Shown: positions 18,600 through 28,568, counted from the first letter of the stretch. The stretch is 64,000 nucleotides of DNA from Alphaproteobacteria bacterium (GCA_026400755.1 JAPLOM010000029.1:1-64000); one strand, 5' to 3'. Notes: generated by a model not told the origin, from the sequence alone. Numbers and translations: made by a program.

Positions 18600-21302
18600 A
18601 TGGCGGACATCGTGAACGCGGAACTGGTGGAAGTGGCCGAGCGCCTGGCCAAGGGCAGCGCGGCCGCGCGCCAGTGGGTGCGCGAGGTGCGTACGACGTC
18701 CGTGTCGGTCGACAACGAGGCATTGAGCCTGACCGGCGCCACGCGGCGCGCGGAGAACATCGCGCGCAAGGTGCGCGGCGCCGCGGGTCGGCGGAATTGC
18801 GTCGGCGTCTTCGGGCCCAGCCAGGCGGGCAAGTCCTATCTGGTCTCCGCACTGGCGCGCCGGCCGGGCGGGGCGCTGACTGCCGACTTCGCGGGCCGCC
18901 GCCACGACTTCCTGCGTGAGATCAATCCGCCCGGCGACCGCGAATCCACCGGCCTGGTCACGCGCTTCACCTTGCAGCCCAGCAGCGCGGGAAATCCCGA
19001 GTATCCGGTTTCCCTCCGCCTGCTCAGCGAAACCGATCTGGTCAAGATTCTGGCTAACAGCTTTTTCTCCGATTTCGACCAGAACAACGCTCAGCTCAAG
19101 CTGGCGGGCGGCGAAGAGGTCCGGCGGGCCGTCGAGAAGGCGCGCGGCCGCGTGAAGACCCAGGCCGCGGCCCATCTGGACGAGATCGAATTGTTCGATC
19201 TGGGCGAATATTTCCGGCAGTACTTCGCGAACCAAGCCGCGACCCTGGGCGCGGCCGGTTATTGGGAGCAACTCATTGAGCTGGCGGCGCGCCTGTCGCT
19301 TCAGGATCGCGCGGAGCTGTTCGGCGTCCTGTGGAACGGCTTGCCCGACTTCACGGAGCTTTTTGTTCGCTTGGCCGAGGGATTGGAGCAGTTGCACCAC
19401 GCGCCTGAGGCCAATGTGGAGATCGGCGTCCTGATCCCACGCGAGGCCAACGGCCAGCCGCGCAGCATCATCGACGTGGCGATCCTGAAACAACTCGGCA
19501 CCGAAGCCGACACGGCGGATCTGCTGAAGGTCGTGCCGCTGACCGCCAAGGGCGCCAGCGTGCCCGTGAGCCTGCCGCGCGCGCTTCTCACGGCGCTGGT
19601 GGCCGAACTGCGTATCGTCATGACGGAGAAGCCCTGGGATTTCTTCGAGCATACCGACTTGCTCGATTTTCCTGGTGCGCGTGGCCGTCTGAAGCTGATC
19701 GACCTGCCAGTCGATGCAGGCGATCGGGGCCGGCAGCTGCACGAGTTGTTACTGCGCGGCAAAGTCGCCTATCTGTTCCAGCGCTTCACCGAGGAACGCG
19801 AACTGACCAGCATGCTTCTCTGCATGCCGCCCAGCGTGCAGGAGGTGAAGGACCTGCCTGCCATGGTCCGTGAATGGATCATGGTCACCCACGGCAACCG
19901 GGAGGCGCGGTCCAAGGTCGCGAACGCGCTGTTCCTGGTCCTGACCAAATTCGACCTGGATTTCATCGAGAAGGGTGGCGAAACGTCCGAATCGCGACGC
20001 GGCAAGTGGGACCGCCGCCTCAACGCGTCGTTCCTCGATCTCTATGGCGCCAGCGATTGGCCGCACGATTGGAACGGCAAGCCCTTCGCCAACACCTTCT
20101 TCCTGCGCAATCCCGGCATGAAGCAGGAACACATCATCGAGTACGAAAGCATCGAGAAGAATCCGGATGGCAGCGAACGTCTGGTCGAACGTGGCGCGGC
20201 GCCGGGCAAGGCGGCGCTGCTGTCCGAGCTGCGCGGCGCGTTCGTCGATTCGCCGCTTGCCGCCGAGCATTTTAACGATTTGCCAACAGCCTGGGATGCA
20301 GCCTTTCGGCCGAACGACGGCGGCGTCTCCTACTTGGTTGAGAAGCTCAGCCAAGTGCTCAAGCCTGGTCTCAAGGCGCATCAAATCGCCGAACGCCTGG
20401 CGGAAGAGGTCGTTACGCTGGACGGCAAATTGCGCCGCTTCTATCTGGGCGACGACGAAGACACGCGCCAGAAGCGCGAGCAGGAGTTGATGGCTCTGCG
20501 CCGTTCCCTGTTCAATGACAGCGCGCGGGACGGTTTCCATAATTTCTTCAAGCTGCTCGGTGCCTTCTCGCTGGGTGTTCCGGAGGCGCGTGAGGTTGTC
20601 CTGAACGTGGCTGCCCTGCGCATCGATGCATTGGCCCCGGCCGGTGCCGCGGAGAAGGCGGAACCTGATCCGTGGGCCAACGAAGCCGGCTCGACGGCGC
20701 CGCGCCGCAAACTCGACCGCGCCGCTGTCTTCGCGCGCGAGATCATGAACGCCTGGACTGACAAGCTGCGCACCCTGTCTCAGAACGAGGAGGCCACGCG
20801 CAACCTCGGTTTCGAGGGACGCGTGATCGACGACGTCGCTAACGAGCTGATTGTTGGCGCGACGCGCCAAGGCGTGGCTGAGCGGATCGCGGGCGATGTG
20901 CGCGCCCGGTTGCAGACGGCCAACGTGCGCTGGGACGACGGCACGGTGGCTGATCGTGCGGCCACCATGGCTGCGATGGCCATTGACGACTATGTCGCCT
21001 ATCTCGGCTTCATCTTGAGGCCGGAGGGTGAACGGCCGGGCTTCCCCGAGCCGCCGCGCCAGCCCGAGCGCCCGATCTTCCCGCGCCCGCCATCCGCCAA
21101 TGGTATTCCCGTCGTCGAGCCGCAGCGCAGTGCGCTGGAGCGCCAGATGTTCCTCGACTGGGGCGTGGCTTTGCGCCAACTGGGTATCGACAACGTGGGC
21201 TTCTCCGGCGGCCGGGAGATAAGCCCCGAGCAGAACCGGCGCCTGAGCGCCATCCTCCAGACCATCGCCGTTAGGCCGTTGCTGGCGGACTACCTGGCCT
21301 AA
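18600..21302 (+). CDS. srfC: SrfC-family protein, large P-loop GTPase-like
   Basis: 900 aa; G1 'GPSQAGKSYL', G3-like 'LLDFPGARGRLKL', G4-like 'LVLTKFDLDF'; start 8 bp after srfB stop. Confidence 0.82.
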   Translation: MADIVNAELVEVAERLAKGSAAARQWVREVRTTSVSVDNEALSLTGATRRAENIARKVRGAAGRRNCVGVFGPSQAGKSYLVSALARRPGGALTADFAGRRHDFLREINPPGDRESTGLVTRFTLQPSSAGNPEYPVSLRLLSETDLVKILANSFFSDFDQNNAQLKLAGGEEVRRAVEKARGRVKTQAAAHLDEIELFDLGEYFRQYFANQAATLGAAGYWEQLIELAARLSLQDRAELFGVLWNGLPDFTELFVRLAEGLEQLHHAPEANVEIGVLIPREANGQPRSIIDVAILKQLGTEADTADLLKVVPLTAKGASVPVSLPRALLTALVAELRIVMTEKPWDFFEHTDLLDFPGARGRLKLIDLPVDAGDRGRQLHELLLRGKVAYLFQRFTEERELTSMLLCMPPSVQEVKDLPAMVREWIMVTHGNREARSKVANALFLVLTKFDLDFIEKGGETSESRRGKWDRRLNASFLDLYGASDWPHDWNGKPFANTFFLRNPGMKQEHIIEYESIEKNPDGSERLVERGAAPGKAALLSELRGAFVDSPLAAEHFNDLPTAWDAAFRPNDGGVSYLVEKLSQVLKPGLKAHQIAERLAEEVVTLDGKLRRFYLGDDEDTRQKREQELMALRRSLFNDSARDGFHNFFKLLGAFSLGVPEAREVVLNVAALRIDALAPAGAAEKAEPDPWANEAGSTAPRRKLDRAAVFAREIMNAWTDKLRTLSQNEEATRNLGFEGRVIDDVANELIVGATRQGVAERIAGDVRARLQTANVRWDDGTVADRAATMAAMAIDDYVAYLGFILRPEGERPGFPEPPRQPERPIFPRPPSANGIPVVEPQRSALERQMFLDWGVALRQLGIDNVGFSGGREISPEQNRRLSAILQTIAVRPLLADYLA

Positions 21303-21331
21303 TTTTTCCAATGTGAGGATAGGGCCGAGGC

Positions 21332-22342
21332 ATGCCGTCTAAGCTCGAACAGACACTGCAGATGCCCGGCGGCCGCGCGAACCTGCGCGTCGCGGGTACG
21401 CCTAAGGCCGATCATGCCACGCTCGAGCTTGCGATCACGAAGCCGGACCCCACCGGCACGACGCGCTATCTGAACCCGTCCAAACCCCACGATCCCTGGT
21501 CGACCGCGACCCATTGGCTGAAGCCGTCGCCGGCCGGGAATGGCGGCGATCTGGTGTTCGAGCTGGACGGCGACGTGACCGTCCATTTGTTGCCCTATGC
21601 GCCGTACGAGCTTCTGCTGCGCGATGGCGGTGGGATGCGCCATGTCGACCGCTTCACGGGCATCGCCTTGCGCGGCGCGTCGACGGCTTCCACGCCCATC
21701 GCGGCACCGGCCAAGCCCGCGCCGCCGCCTCCACCTCCTGCGCCGGTTGAGGAGCCGCCGCCGCTTATCGCCGAACCGGTCGTGCCGCCTCCACCGCCGG
21801 AGCCGAAATCGCGCTGGCCGCTTTGGGCCGCGCTTGCCGTGGTGGTCCTCCTGCTCGCGGGTGGTGCTGGCTGGTATTTCTTCTTGCGGGACGATTCATC
21901 CAGCGCGGCGGCTCCTGCCGCCGAAACGCCCGTCACGTTGGACGAGGCGCGCCGGGTCCTGACGACCGATCCCGTACCTGCCGATGCGCTGGCCCGCGCC
22001 CAGGCGCACGCCGCGAAGGGGGAACTTCAGGGCGCGTTCCTGCTTTATCGTTATGCCGCCGAGAAGGGCGACATGACCGCATCGATGGCTCTGGCCGCCA
22101 TGTATGACCCTGCCACTTACAATGCCCAGACCAGTCCGCTGCCAGCGGCCAATCCGGCGGAGGCCGCGCGCTGGTACGAACCGGCGGCCCAGGCGGGGCA
22201 GGCGGAGGCGCAGTACCGCCTCGGCATGCTGCTCAAGAGCGGCGCGACGGCCGATACCGACGGCCCGGAGAAGGGCGTTGCGTGGCTTCGCAAGGCCGCC
22301 GATCAGGGCTACGCCCCGGCGCAGGAAGAATTTAAGAAGTGA
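21332..22342 (+). CDS. Single-pass membrane protein with C-terminal Sel1/TPR-like repeats
   Basis: N-term beta-rich region, Pro-rich linker, TM 'WPLWAALAVVVLLLAGGAGWYFFL', Sel1 'AARWYEPAAQAGQAEAQYRLGMLLKSG...GVAWLRKAADQGYAPAQ'. Confidence 0.85.
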   Translation: MPSKLEQTLQMPGGRANLRVAGTPKADHATLELAITKPDPTGTTRYLNPSKPHDPWSTATHWLKPSPAGNGGDLVFELDGDVTVHLLPYAPYELLLRDGGGMRHVDRFTGIALRGASTASTPIAAPAKPAPPPPPPAPVEEPPPLIAEPVVPPPPPEPKSRWPLWAALAVVVLLLAGGAGWYFFLRDDSSSAAAPAAETPVTLDEARRVLTTDPVPADALARAQAHAAKGELQGAFLLYRYAAEKGDMTASMALAAMYDPATYNAQTSPLPAANPAEAARWYEPAAQAGQAEAQYRLGMLLKSGATADTDGPEKGVAWLRKAADQGYAPAQEEFKK

Positions 22343-22370
22343 CGGCCATTTTGGCCGCGGAGAGTTGCCG

Positions 22371-24308
22371 ATGATGCGCGCGTTGATGGTTTCTCTTCTG
22401 CTTGTTCTGGCGGCGGGTTTAGGCTCGCCGGCGGAGGCTCAGACCGGCGGCAAGCGGACGCCGCTCCTGATCGAGGGCAAGTCGACACTGTATCAGCGCG
22501 TGTTGACGCGGCCGGGCGTCCGTCTCGTGCCTCAGCCGGGCGGGGCGGCGGGCAAGGAGTTGCCGGCCCTCTCGGCCTTGTTCGTCTATGCTCAGAAAGC
22601 GGTCGGCGCGGACAGTTTCGTCGAGGTCGGTCCATCGTCTGACGGCACGACAATCGGCTGGCTGAAGACGTCCGAGGTGGTGCCTTGGCGTCACACGATG
22701 ACGCTGGCTTTCACCAACCCGGCCAATCGCGGCCAGGTCCTGTTCTTCAAGGACCAGCAGGCTTTGACCGCGTTGTTGAACGATCCGAAGGCGGCGGAAA
22801 AGGCCGACCAGTTGCGCACGGCTTCCAAGGGCGGCATCGCACCCGCGGGCAGCGGGCTAATCGCGCTCGAGCCCGACACTTATATCGACTTGCAGAAGCA
22901 GTTCTATCTGCTCCCCGTCCTGCAGGCGAACAACGCCATGCTGGGCTCCGGTTTCCGCGTCCGTAAGGTCGAGGTGGCTTCGATCACCAAGGACAAGCCT
23001 GTCCAAAGCCAGCGTGTCAATCCCCAGGCCGATCTGAGTAAGTTCCGCTCGGGCATCGTCTTCGTGGTCGATGCGACGTTGTCGATGCAGCCCTATATCG
23101 ACCGGACGCGCGAGGCCGTGGATGCCGTATTCAAGCAAGTCGAGGCCGCGAAGCTGAACGATAAGGTGCGCTTCGGCATGGTCGCGTTCCGCGACGATCC
23201 AAATAAGGTGAAGGGCATCGAGTACCTGTCCAAGGTGTTCGCCGACCCGAACAAGACGACCACGCGCGACGAGTTCCTGAAGGCCGCCGCTGCGGTGTCG
23301 GCCTCGAAGATTTCCACCCGCGCCTTCTCCGAGGATGGCTATGCCGGCCTCGAGGTGGCGCTGGACAAGATCGATTGGAAGGATTTCGGCGGCCGCTTCG
23401 TCATCATGATCACCGACGCATCGTCGCGTGAAGGCAACTCGCCGTTTTCCTCGACCGGCTTGTCGACCGCCCAGATTCGCCAGTTGGCCCAGGACCAGCG
23501 TACCGCCATTTACGTCCTCCATTTGCAGACGCCGGAAGGCAAGGCCGACCACGCGGCGGCCAAGACCCAGTACGAGCAGTTGAGTAATTGGCCCGGCGTG
23601 GGCTCGCTCTATTTCCCGGTCGAATCGGGCGACCAAGCTAAGCTCGCCAGCACCGTCCAGCGCCTCGCGGAGCTGCTGGTCGATCAGGTCAAGAAGGTTG
23701 CCAGCGGCACGCCCATGGCGCCCACAGCCAGCGGCGACAAAATGCAGCAGGTGACCGAGGCTATTGGCTTGGCCATGCGTCTGGCCTATGTGGGCGAACA
23801 GCAAGGCACGCAAGCGCCTGCCCTTTATTCCGGTTGGGCGTCCGACCGCGACGTGCGTCGCCCGGATGTGGCTACGTTCAGCGTGCGTGTGCTGTTGACC
23901 AAGAACCAATTGAGCGACCTGCAAGCCACCCTACGCAAGCTGGTGGAGGCGGGCGAGAAGGCCCAAGTGAACCCATCCGATTTCTTCAACCAGTTGCGCA
24001 GCGCCGCCGCAGCCATGGGGCGCGATCCCGCTAAGCTGGGGCAGGCCAAGGTGAAGAACCTGGAGCAGTCGGGCCTGATGGGTGAATACCTGGATGGGTT
24101 GCCGTACCAGAGCAAGGTTATGAGCATCGACCAGGACGCGTGGACGCGCATGAGCGTTGGCGAGCAGCAGGCCATCATCGACGAAGTGAAGTCGAAGATC
24201 GCGCTCTACCAGCGCTATCACGACGATCTCGACCGCTGGGTTCTGCTGGCGCCCAATGCCCAGGCTGGCGATGCGGTCTATCCGGTTCCGATCGACTCGC
24301 TGCCGTAA
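22371..24308 (+). CDS. Secreted VWA-domain protein with N-terminal SH3-like region (resembles periplasmic VWA part of T6SS PpkA)
   Basis: Signal peptide MMRALMVSLLLVLAAGLGSPAEAQ; 'RSGIVFVVDATLSMQPYIDRTREAVDAVF' MIDAS; no kinase motifs seen. Confidence 0.8.
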   Translation: MMRALMVSLLLVLAAGLGSPAEAQTGGKRTPLLIEGKSTLYQRVLTRPGVRLVPQPGGAAGKELPALSALFVYAQKAVGADSFVEVGPSSDGTTIGWLKTSEVVPWRHTMTLAFTNPANRGQVLFFKDQQALTALLNDPKAAEKADQLRTASKGGIAPAGSGLIALEPDTYIDLQKQFYLLPVLQANNAMLGSGFRVRKVEVASITKDKPVQSQRVNPQADLSKFRSGIVFVVDATLSMQPYIDRTREAVDAVFKQVEAAKLNDKVRFGMVAFRDDPNKVKGIEYLSKVFADPNKTTTRDEFLKAAAAVSASKISTRAFSEDGYAGLEVALDKIDWKDFGGRFVIMITDASSREGNSPFSSTGLSTAQIRQLAQDQRTAIYVLHLQTPEGKADHAAAKTQYEQLSNWPGVGSLYFPVESGDQAKLASTVQRLAELLVDQVKKVASGTPMAPTASGDKMQQVTEAIGLAMRLAYVGEQQGTQAPALYSGWASDRDVRRPDVATFSVRVLLTKNQLSDLQATLRKLVEAGEKAQVNPSDFFNQLRSAAAAMGRDPAKLGQAKVKNLEQSGLMGEYLDGLPYQSKVMSIDQDAWTRMSVGEQQAIIDEVKSKIALYQRYHDDLDRWVLLAPNAQAGDAVYPVPIDSLP

Positions 24309-24316
24309 GCCATTTC

Positions 24317-25036
24317 ATGGCCGAGATGCCGGTCGTCGAACTGCAAGGGGTCGAGCGCCGTTGGGGCGGCGGTGGGCTTCTCGTCGCGATCGAGAGCCTG
24401 CGTCTCGTGCCTGGCGAAGCCACGGCGCTGGTTGGGCCCAGCGGCTGCGGGAAAAGCACCTGTCTCGATCTTCTGGCCTTCACCCTGCGTCCCGACCGTG
24501 CGCACCGTTTCGCGGTGACCGCGCGCGATGGACAGGTGCACGACGTCGCCGCCCATTGGGCGGCGGGCCACAGCGGCGCGCTCCTCTCGTTGCGCGCGCG
24601 TGAGATCGGTTACGTCCTGCAGACCGGCGCGCTGTTGCCCTATCTCAGTGGTTTCGAGAACGCGATGCTCTCGCGCCGCCTGCTGGGCTTGGACGGGGAG
24701 GGGGATCTGCCCGGCCTGTTCGCAGCGCTGGAGATCGCCGCCGTCGTTCATCGCCGGCCCGCGCAGTTGTCGGTCGGCGAACGCCAGCGCGTGGCCGTAG
24801 CGCGCGCCCTGGCGCACAAGCCACACCTGCTTCTTGCCGACGAGCCGACCGCCGCTCTTGATCCCTATCAGGCCGAGAAGACCTTCGCGCTGCTGGTAAA
24901 CCTTGCGCGTGACAGGGGCTGCGCGGTCCTAATCGCGACACACGATCCTGAACTGGCCCGGGCCGCGGGCTGCCGCATCGTGCCGTGTGCGATCGAACCT
25001 GGCCGCACCGCGATCGCCGATTTGGTGATGGCGTGA
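24317..25036 (+). CDS. ABC transporter ATP-binding protein (TagT/LolD-like)
   Basis: Walker A 'GPSGCGKST', signature 'LSVGERQRVAVARAL', Walker B 'LLLADEPTAALD'. Confidence 0.92.
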   Translation: MAEMPVVELQGVERRWGGGGLLVAIESLRLVPGEATALVGPSGCGKSTCLDLLAFTLRPDRAHRFAVTARDGQVHDVAAHWAAGHSGALLSLRAREIGYVLQTGALLPYLSGFENAMLSRRLLGLDGEGDLPGLFAALEIAAVVHRRPAQLSVGERQRVAVARALAHKPHLLLADEPTAALDPYQAEKTFALLVNLARDRGCAVLIATHDPELARAAGCRIVPCAIEPGRTAIADLVMA

Positions 25037-27672
25037 TGGGGCGCCTGTCGCAGATCTTCCGGCTGGTCTTCGCCGATCTGGGGCACGAAAAGCTTCTGTC
25101 GTTGTGTCAGGTCGTCGCCATCGCGGCCGTGCTGGCGCCCTTGCTGGTCCTGTTCGGCCTGCGCGAGGGGGTGATCGGCACGCTGATCGAGCGGTTGAAT
25201 CGCGATCCCGCCATGCGCTTGGTCGTGCCCGAGGTCACCGGCGCCAATCGCTTTGATGCCGCGTGGTTCAAGCGTGTTGGCGAACGTCCCGACGTGGCCT
25301 TCGTTCTGCCCAGTACCCGCGCCATCGCGGGGCAGGTTGATCTGGCGCGCGCAGATGACGCGTCGGCACCGGTCGTGCGCGTGTCGTGGCTGCCCACCGC
25401 GCCGGGCGACCCCCTGTCCCCGGCAGGAAAGCGGTTGGCCGATGGGTTGACAGAGATTTCCTTGTCCGCCGCAGCTGCCGAGCGGCTAGGAGCCAACGCC
25501 GGCATGACGATCAACGCCGCCATCGAGCGTCAGCGCGCAGGGAAGATCGAGCCCGTCCGTATCCAGTTGAAGGTGGGAGAGGTCGTGCCGCCCGAGCTTT
25601 ATGATGGCGTCGCCGCGTTCGTCAGCTTACCGCTCCTGGAGGCGGTGCAGGCCTATCGCGACGGCTATGCCGTGCCTGCTTTGGGTTGGGAGGGCGATGG
25701 GCCCGCGCCTGCCATGGATGCCTATCCGTTGTTCCGCCTCTATGCGCGCTCGATCCGGGATGTGCCGGCGTTGGCGGCCGATCTGCGCGCCGAGGGGGTG
25801 GTGGTTTCGACCCACGAAGGAGAGATCGCTTCCGCTCTCAATCTCGAGCGCAATTTGACGACCGTTCTTCTTGTCATAACGGGACTGGCGCTGATCGGCT
25901 TCGTGGTCGCCGTCGCGATCAACGCGGTGGCGGGCGTTGAGCGCAAACGCAAGCATCTGGCCGTGCTGAAGCTGGTCGGCTACGGGCCGTCCTGGTTGAC
26001 GGGTATTCCCTTGTTGCAGGCGGGCATCCTCGCGCTGGCGGGCGCGGTCGTGGCCGTCGCGGCGTTCGGTGGCGTGGCTGTGGTGGTCAACGCGGCCTTC
26101 GCGGGCAGCCTGCAGGGCGGCGAAGCGGCCTGCCGCTTGAACGCAATACAGTTGCTTGGCGCGGGCGCTGCTACGGTCGCCATTGCCATGGTTCCCGCGT
26201 TGTTTGGCGGCCTTTTGGCCGCGCGGGAGGCCATGGTCAATCCGAAACCCGCGGCAGGCGATTTCACCCTGCCCATGCCATGTGGGGGCTCGATGACGTT
26301 CCGGCGCATCGATGTGCCGGCGGATAACCCCCTCGATGACCGTAGAATTATCCTGGGCGGTGCCGATCCGAAATACGCCCCCATCGAAAACAGCCGTGGT
26401 GACTACATCGCGGGCGGCTTCACCGATGCCAAGAAGAAGAATCAAAAGTTCTATTACCTCGGTAAATACGAGGTGACCCAGCTTCAATACGCTGCGCTGT
26501 CCTCACCATGCCCCGCCGTCATGCCAGAGGGGCGTCTGCCTAAGGTGGAGTTGACCTGGGCCGAAGCGATTTCTTTCGCCGCGCAGTGGAACGCGTGGCT
26601 GAGCAAGAACGCGGCCGACAAGCTTCCGAAGGAAGACGGCGCGCCGGCCTTCGTGCGCCTGCCGACGGAAGCCGAATGGGAATATGCCGCGCGCGGCGGT
26701 CTGGCTCTCTCGGACGCTGATTTCCAGTTGCCGGTCCCGCCCATGCCCGGCTCGGCCGCCGAGTATGTTTGGTATCAGGGAACGGAATCGGCCAACAACC
26801 AGCTCAACGGCATCGGCTTGTTGAAGCCGAACCCGCTCGGGCTGCACGACATGCTGGGCAACGCCGGTGAATTCGTCCTCGACCCGTTCCGCCTGAACAA
26901 ACTGTCACGGATGCACGGGCAGGCCGGCGGCAATTTGGTGAAAGGCGGTGATTACCGCACCTCGCTCGGGGATATCCGCTCGGCCGCGCGGATCGAATAC
27001 CCGCCGACGGACGCGAAAGGCGAGCGCCGGTCACCTACCACGGGGTTCCGGCTCGCGCTCGTACCACCCAGCCTGACCAGCACCCAGCGGCTGGCGCAGG
27101 TGCGTGAGTTGTGGGCCGACCTGCCCCAGACGATGGGGACCGCGCTGGCGCCCCAGCAGGACGACCCGCTGAAAGAGGTCGATGCGTTGGCCAACGCGAC
27201 CGAGGACCAGAAGGTCAAAGCGCGCATCCAGAACCTGGCCACGGTCATCAAGGCCAACATCCAGACGCGCAACGAACAGCGCGACCGGTCCGCACGTTCC
27301 GAACTGCGCGCCGCGTCGTTCCTGCGCGTGATGCTGCAAAGCGACTACAAGGCGAAGATCGAGGTGCGCCGCGAGCAACTGAAGCTGTCGTCGTTGAGTC
27401 CGCAGTTGAAGGAGCAGATCCAGCAGCAGTTGGCCAGGGACGAGCAGGCTTTCGCGGCGAATGTCCAGGTCTATATCGACAACGCCGTGCGGATGGCGAG
27501 CGAGTATCCGGAGCCAGTCACGACCGCCCAGGCGGAAATCCTGAAGCGGGAGCTGGAGGCTCGCCAGCAGACCACTCAGGCCTCCGCCGTGGACGTTTTC
27601 GCCAACCAGGTCGCGCAGGTCCGCGCGGGTAAACGATTGGAACCAAAGGCCGTCATGGAGGGTTTCAAATGA
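25036..27672 (+). CDS. FtsX-like ABC permease fused to FGE-sulfatase (TagR-like) domain and C-terminal coiled coil
   Basis: Four TMs (LCQVVAIAAVLAPLLVLFG; TVLLVITGLALIGFVVAVAI; ILALAGAVVAVAAFGGVAVVV; GAATVAIAMVPALFGGLL) then 'FVRLPTEAEWEYAARGG...HDMLGNAGEFVLDPF...VKGGDYRTS..DIRSAARIEY...TGFRLALVPP'; TGATG overlap with ATPase gene. Confidence 0.85.
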   Translation: MGRLSQIFRLVFADLGHEKLLSLCQVVAIAAVLAPLLVLFGLREGVIGTLIERLNRDPAMRLVVPEVTGANRFDAAWFKRVGERPDVAFVLPSTRAIAGQVDLARADDASAPVVRVSWLPTAPGDPLSPAGKRLADGLTEISLSAAAAERLGANAGMTINAAIERQRAGKIEPVRIQLKVGEVVPPELYDGVAAFVSLPLLEAVQAYRDGYAVPALGWEGDGPAPAMDAYPLFRLYARSIRDVPALAADLRAEGVVVSTHEGEIASALNLERNLTTVLLVITGLALIGFVVAVAINAVAGVERKRKHLAVLKLVGYGPSWLTGIPLLQAGILALAGAVVAVAAFGGVAVVVNAAFAGSLQGGEAACRLNAIQLLGAGAATVAIAMVPALFGGLLAAREAMVNPKPAAGDFTLPMPCGGSMTFRRIDVPADNPLDDRRIILGGADPKYAPIENSRGDYIAGGFTDAKKKNQKFYYLGKYEVTQLQYAALSSPCPAVMPEGRLPKVELTWAEAISFAAQWNAWLSKNAADKLPKEDGAPAFVRLPTEAEWEYAARGGLALSDADFQLPVPPMPGSAAEYVWYQGTESANNQLNGIGLLKPNPLGLHDMLGNAGEFVLDPFRLNKLSRMHGQAGGNLVKGGDYRTSLGDIRSAARIEYPPTDAKGERRSPTTGFRLALVPPSLTSTQRLAQVRELWADLPQTMGTALAPQQDDPLKEVDALANATEDQKVKARIQNLATVIKANIQTRNEQRDRSARSELRAASFLRVMLQSDYKAKIEVRREQLKLSSLSPQLKEQIQQQLARDEQAFAANVQVYIDNAVRMASEYPEPVTTAQAEILKRELEARQQTTQASAVDVFANQVAQVRAGKRLEPKAVMEGFK

Positions 27673-28568
27673 TGCCCTGGAATCGACATATTTTTGCGCC
27701 AGCGTTAGGCTTGCCATCCATCGGAGTCGTGGTCTCGAAGATGTTCGGCTTCATTGCCCAAATCACGGGTCGTGTCTCTAAGGTCGCGATTGCCATGGTC
27801 ACCGCCGTGGCGCTGGTCGCCGCCGGCGTGCCCGCGCCTGCGTGGGCGGAAATCCAGGAGCAATCCGACAAGACGCCGGGCGGAATTCTGGATGGCAGCG
27901 GTAGTAGCAGCAGCGTCGAGGACGAGAAGGAGCTTACGCCGGCCGAGAAGCAGCTTCGCAGCGACTCGAGCGAGTTCGCCGAGACCGTAGCCGGCGGCGC
28001 CATCTTCGGCGCGATCCTGGGCGCCATGGCGATGGCGGCCCTGGGCGCGCTCGGCAATCCTGGCAACGCGGCCGCTGGCGCGGCACGGGGTGCGATCATG
28101 GGTGCGGCCATCGGTGGCATCATGGGCGGCGTCGACGGCTATCTCACCGCCAAGCAGCGCGAGAGCGCGAACAACAATATCCGCATGACGAATTCCATGG
28201 CCGAAGACGTCCGCAAGGATAACGAGCGGCTGGAGCGGCTGGTGAAGTCCTCGAACGACGTGCTGGCTGATTCCCGCATGCAGCTTGCGGATATCAAGTC
28301 GCAGGTGGACCAGAACCAGAAAACCGTCGCCCAGGCGGACGCCGAGCGTCAGCGCTATGAGAAGAACCGCGATGCCATGCAGACGGCCTTGAACGATCTT
28401 CAGAAGCGGCGCGACAACTATGCCCAAGCCGCCACCAAGATGCGCTCGCGCGGCGCCCGCACCGCCGATCTCGATCGCCAGATCGATTCGCTGAACAAGC
28501 AGATCGAGCAGCTCGAGAAGAACGTCGGCGCCATGAACAACGCGCTCGCGGTCACCAAGGTCAGCTGA
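27669..28568 (+). CDS. Envelope protein with glycine-rich helix and coiled coil
   Basis: N-term hydrophobic segment ending AWA; 'GGAIFGAILGAMAMAALGALGNPGNAAAGAARGAIMGAAIGGIMGG' glycine-zipper-like; long coiled coil; 4-bp ATGA overlap upstream. Confidence 0.75.
   Translation: MMPWNRHIFAPALGLPSIGVVVSKMFGFIAQITGRVSKVAIAMVTAVALVAAGVPAPAWAEIQEQSDKTPGGILDGSGSSSSVEDEKELTPAEKQLRSDSSEFAETVAGGAIFGAILGAMAMAALGALGNPGNAAAGAARGAIMGAAIGGIMGGVDGYLTAKQRESANNNIRMTNSMAEDVRKDNERLERLVKSSNDVLADSRMQLADIKSQVDQNQKTVAQADAERQRYEKNRDAMQTALNDLQKRRDNYAQAATKMRSRGARTADLDRQIDSLNKQIEQLEKNVGAMNNALAVTKVS

Noticed and set aside
19749-21311. 520-aa minus-strand ORF opposite srfC
   Set aside because: Antisense shadow; the plus-strand frame has GTPase motifs and operon context.
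22857-23924. 355-aa minus-strand ORF opposite the VWA gene
   Set aside because: Antisense shadow of a clear VWA protein.
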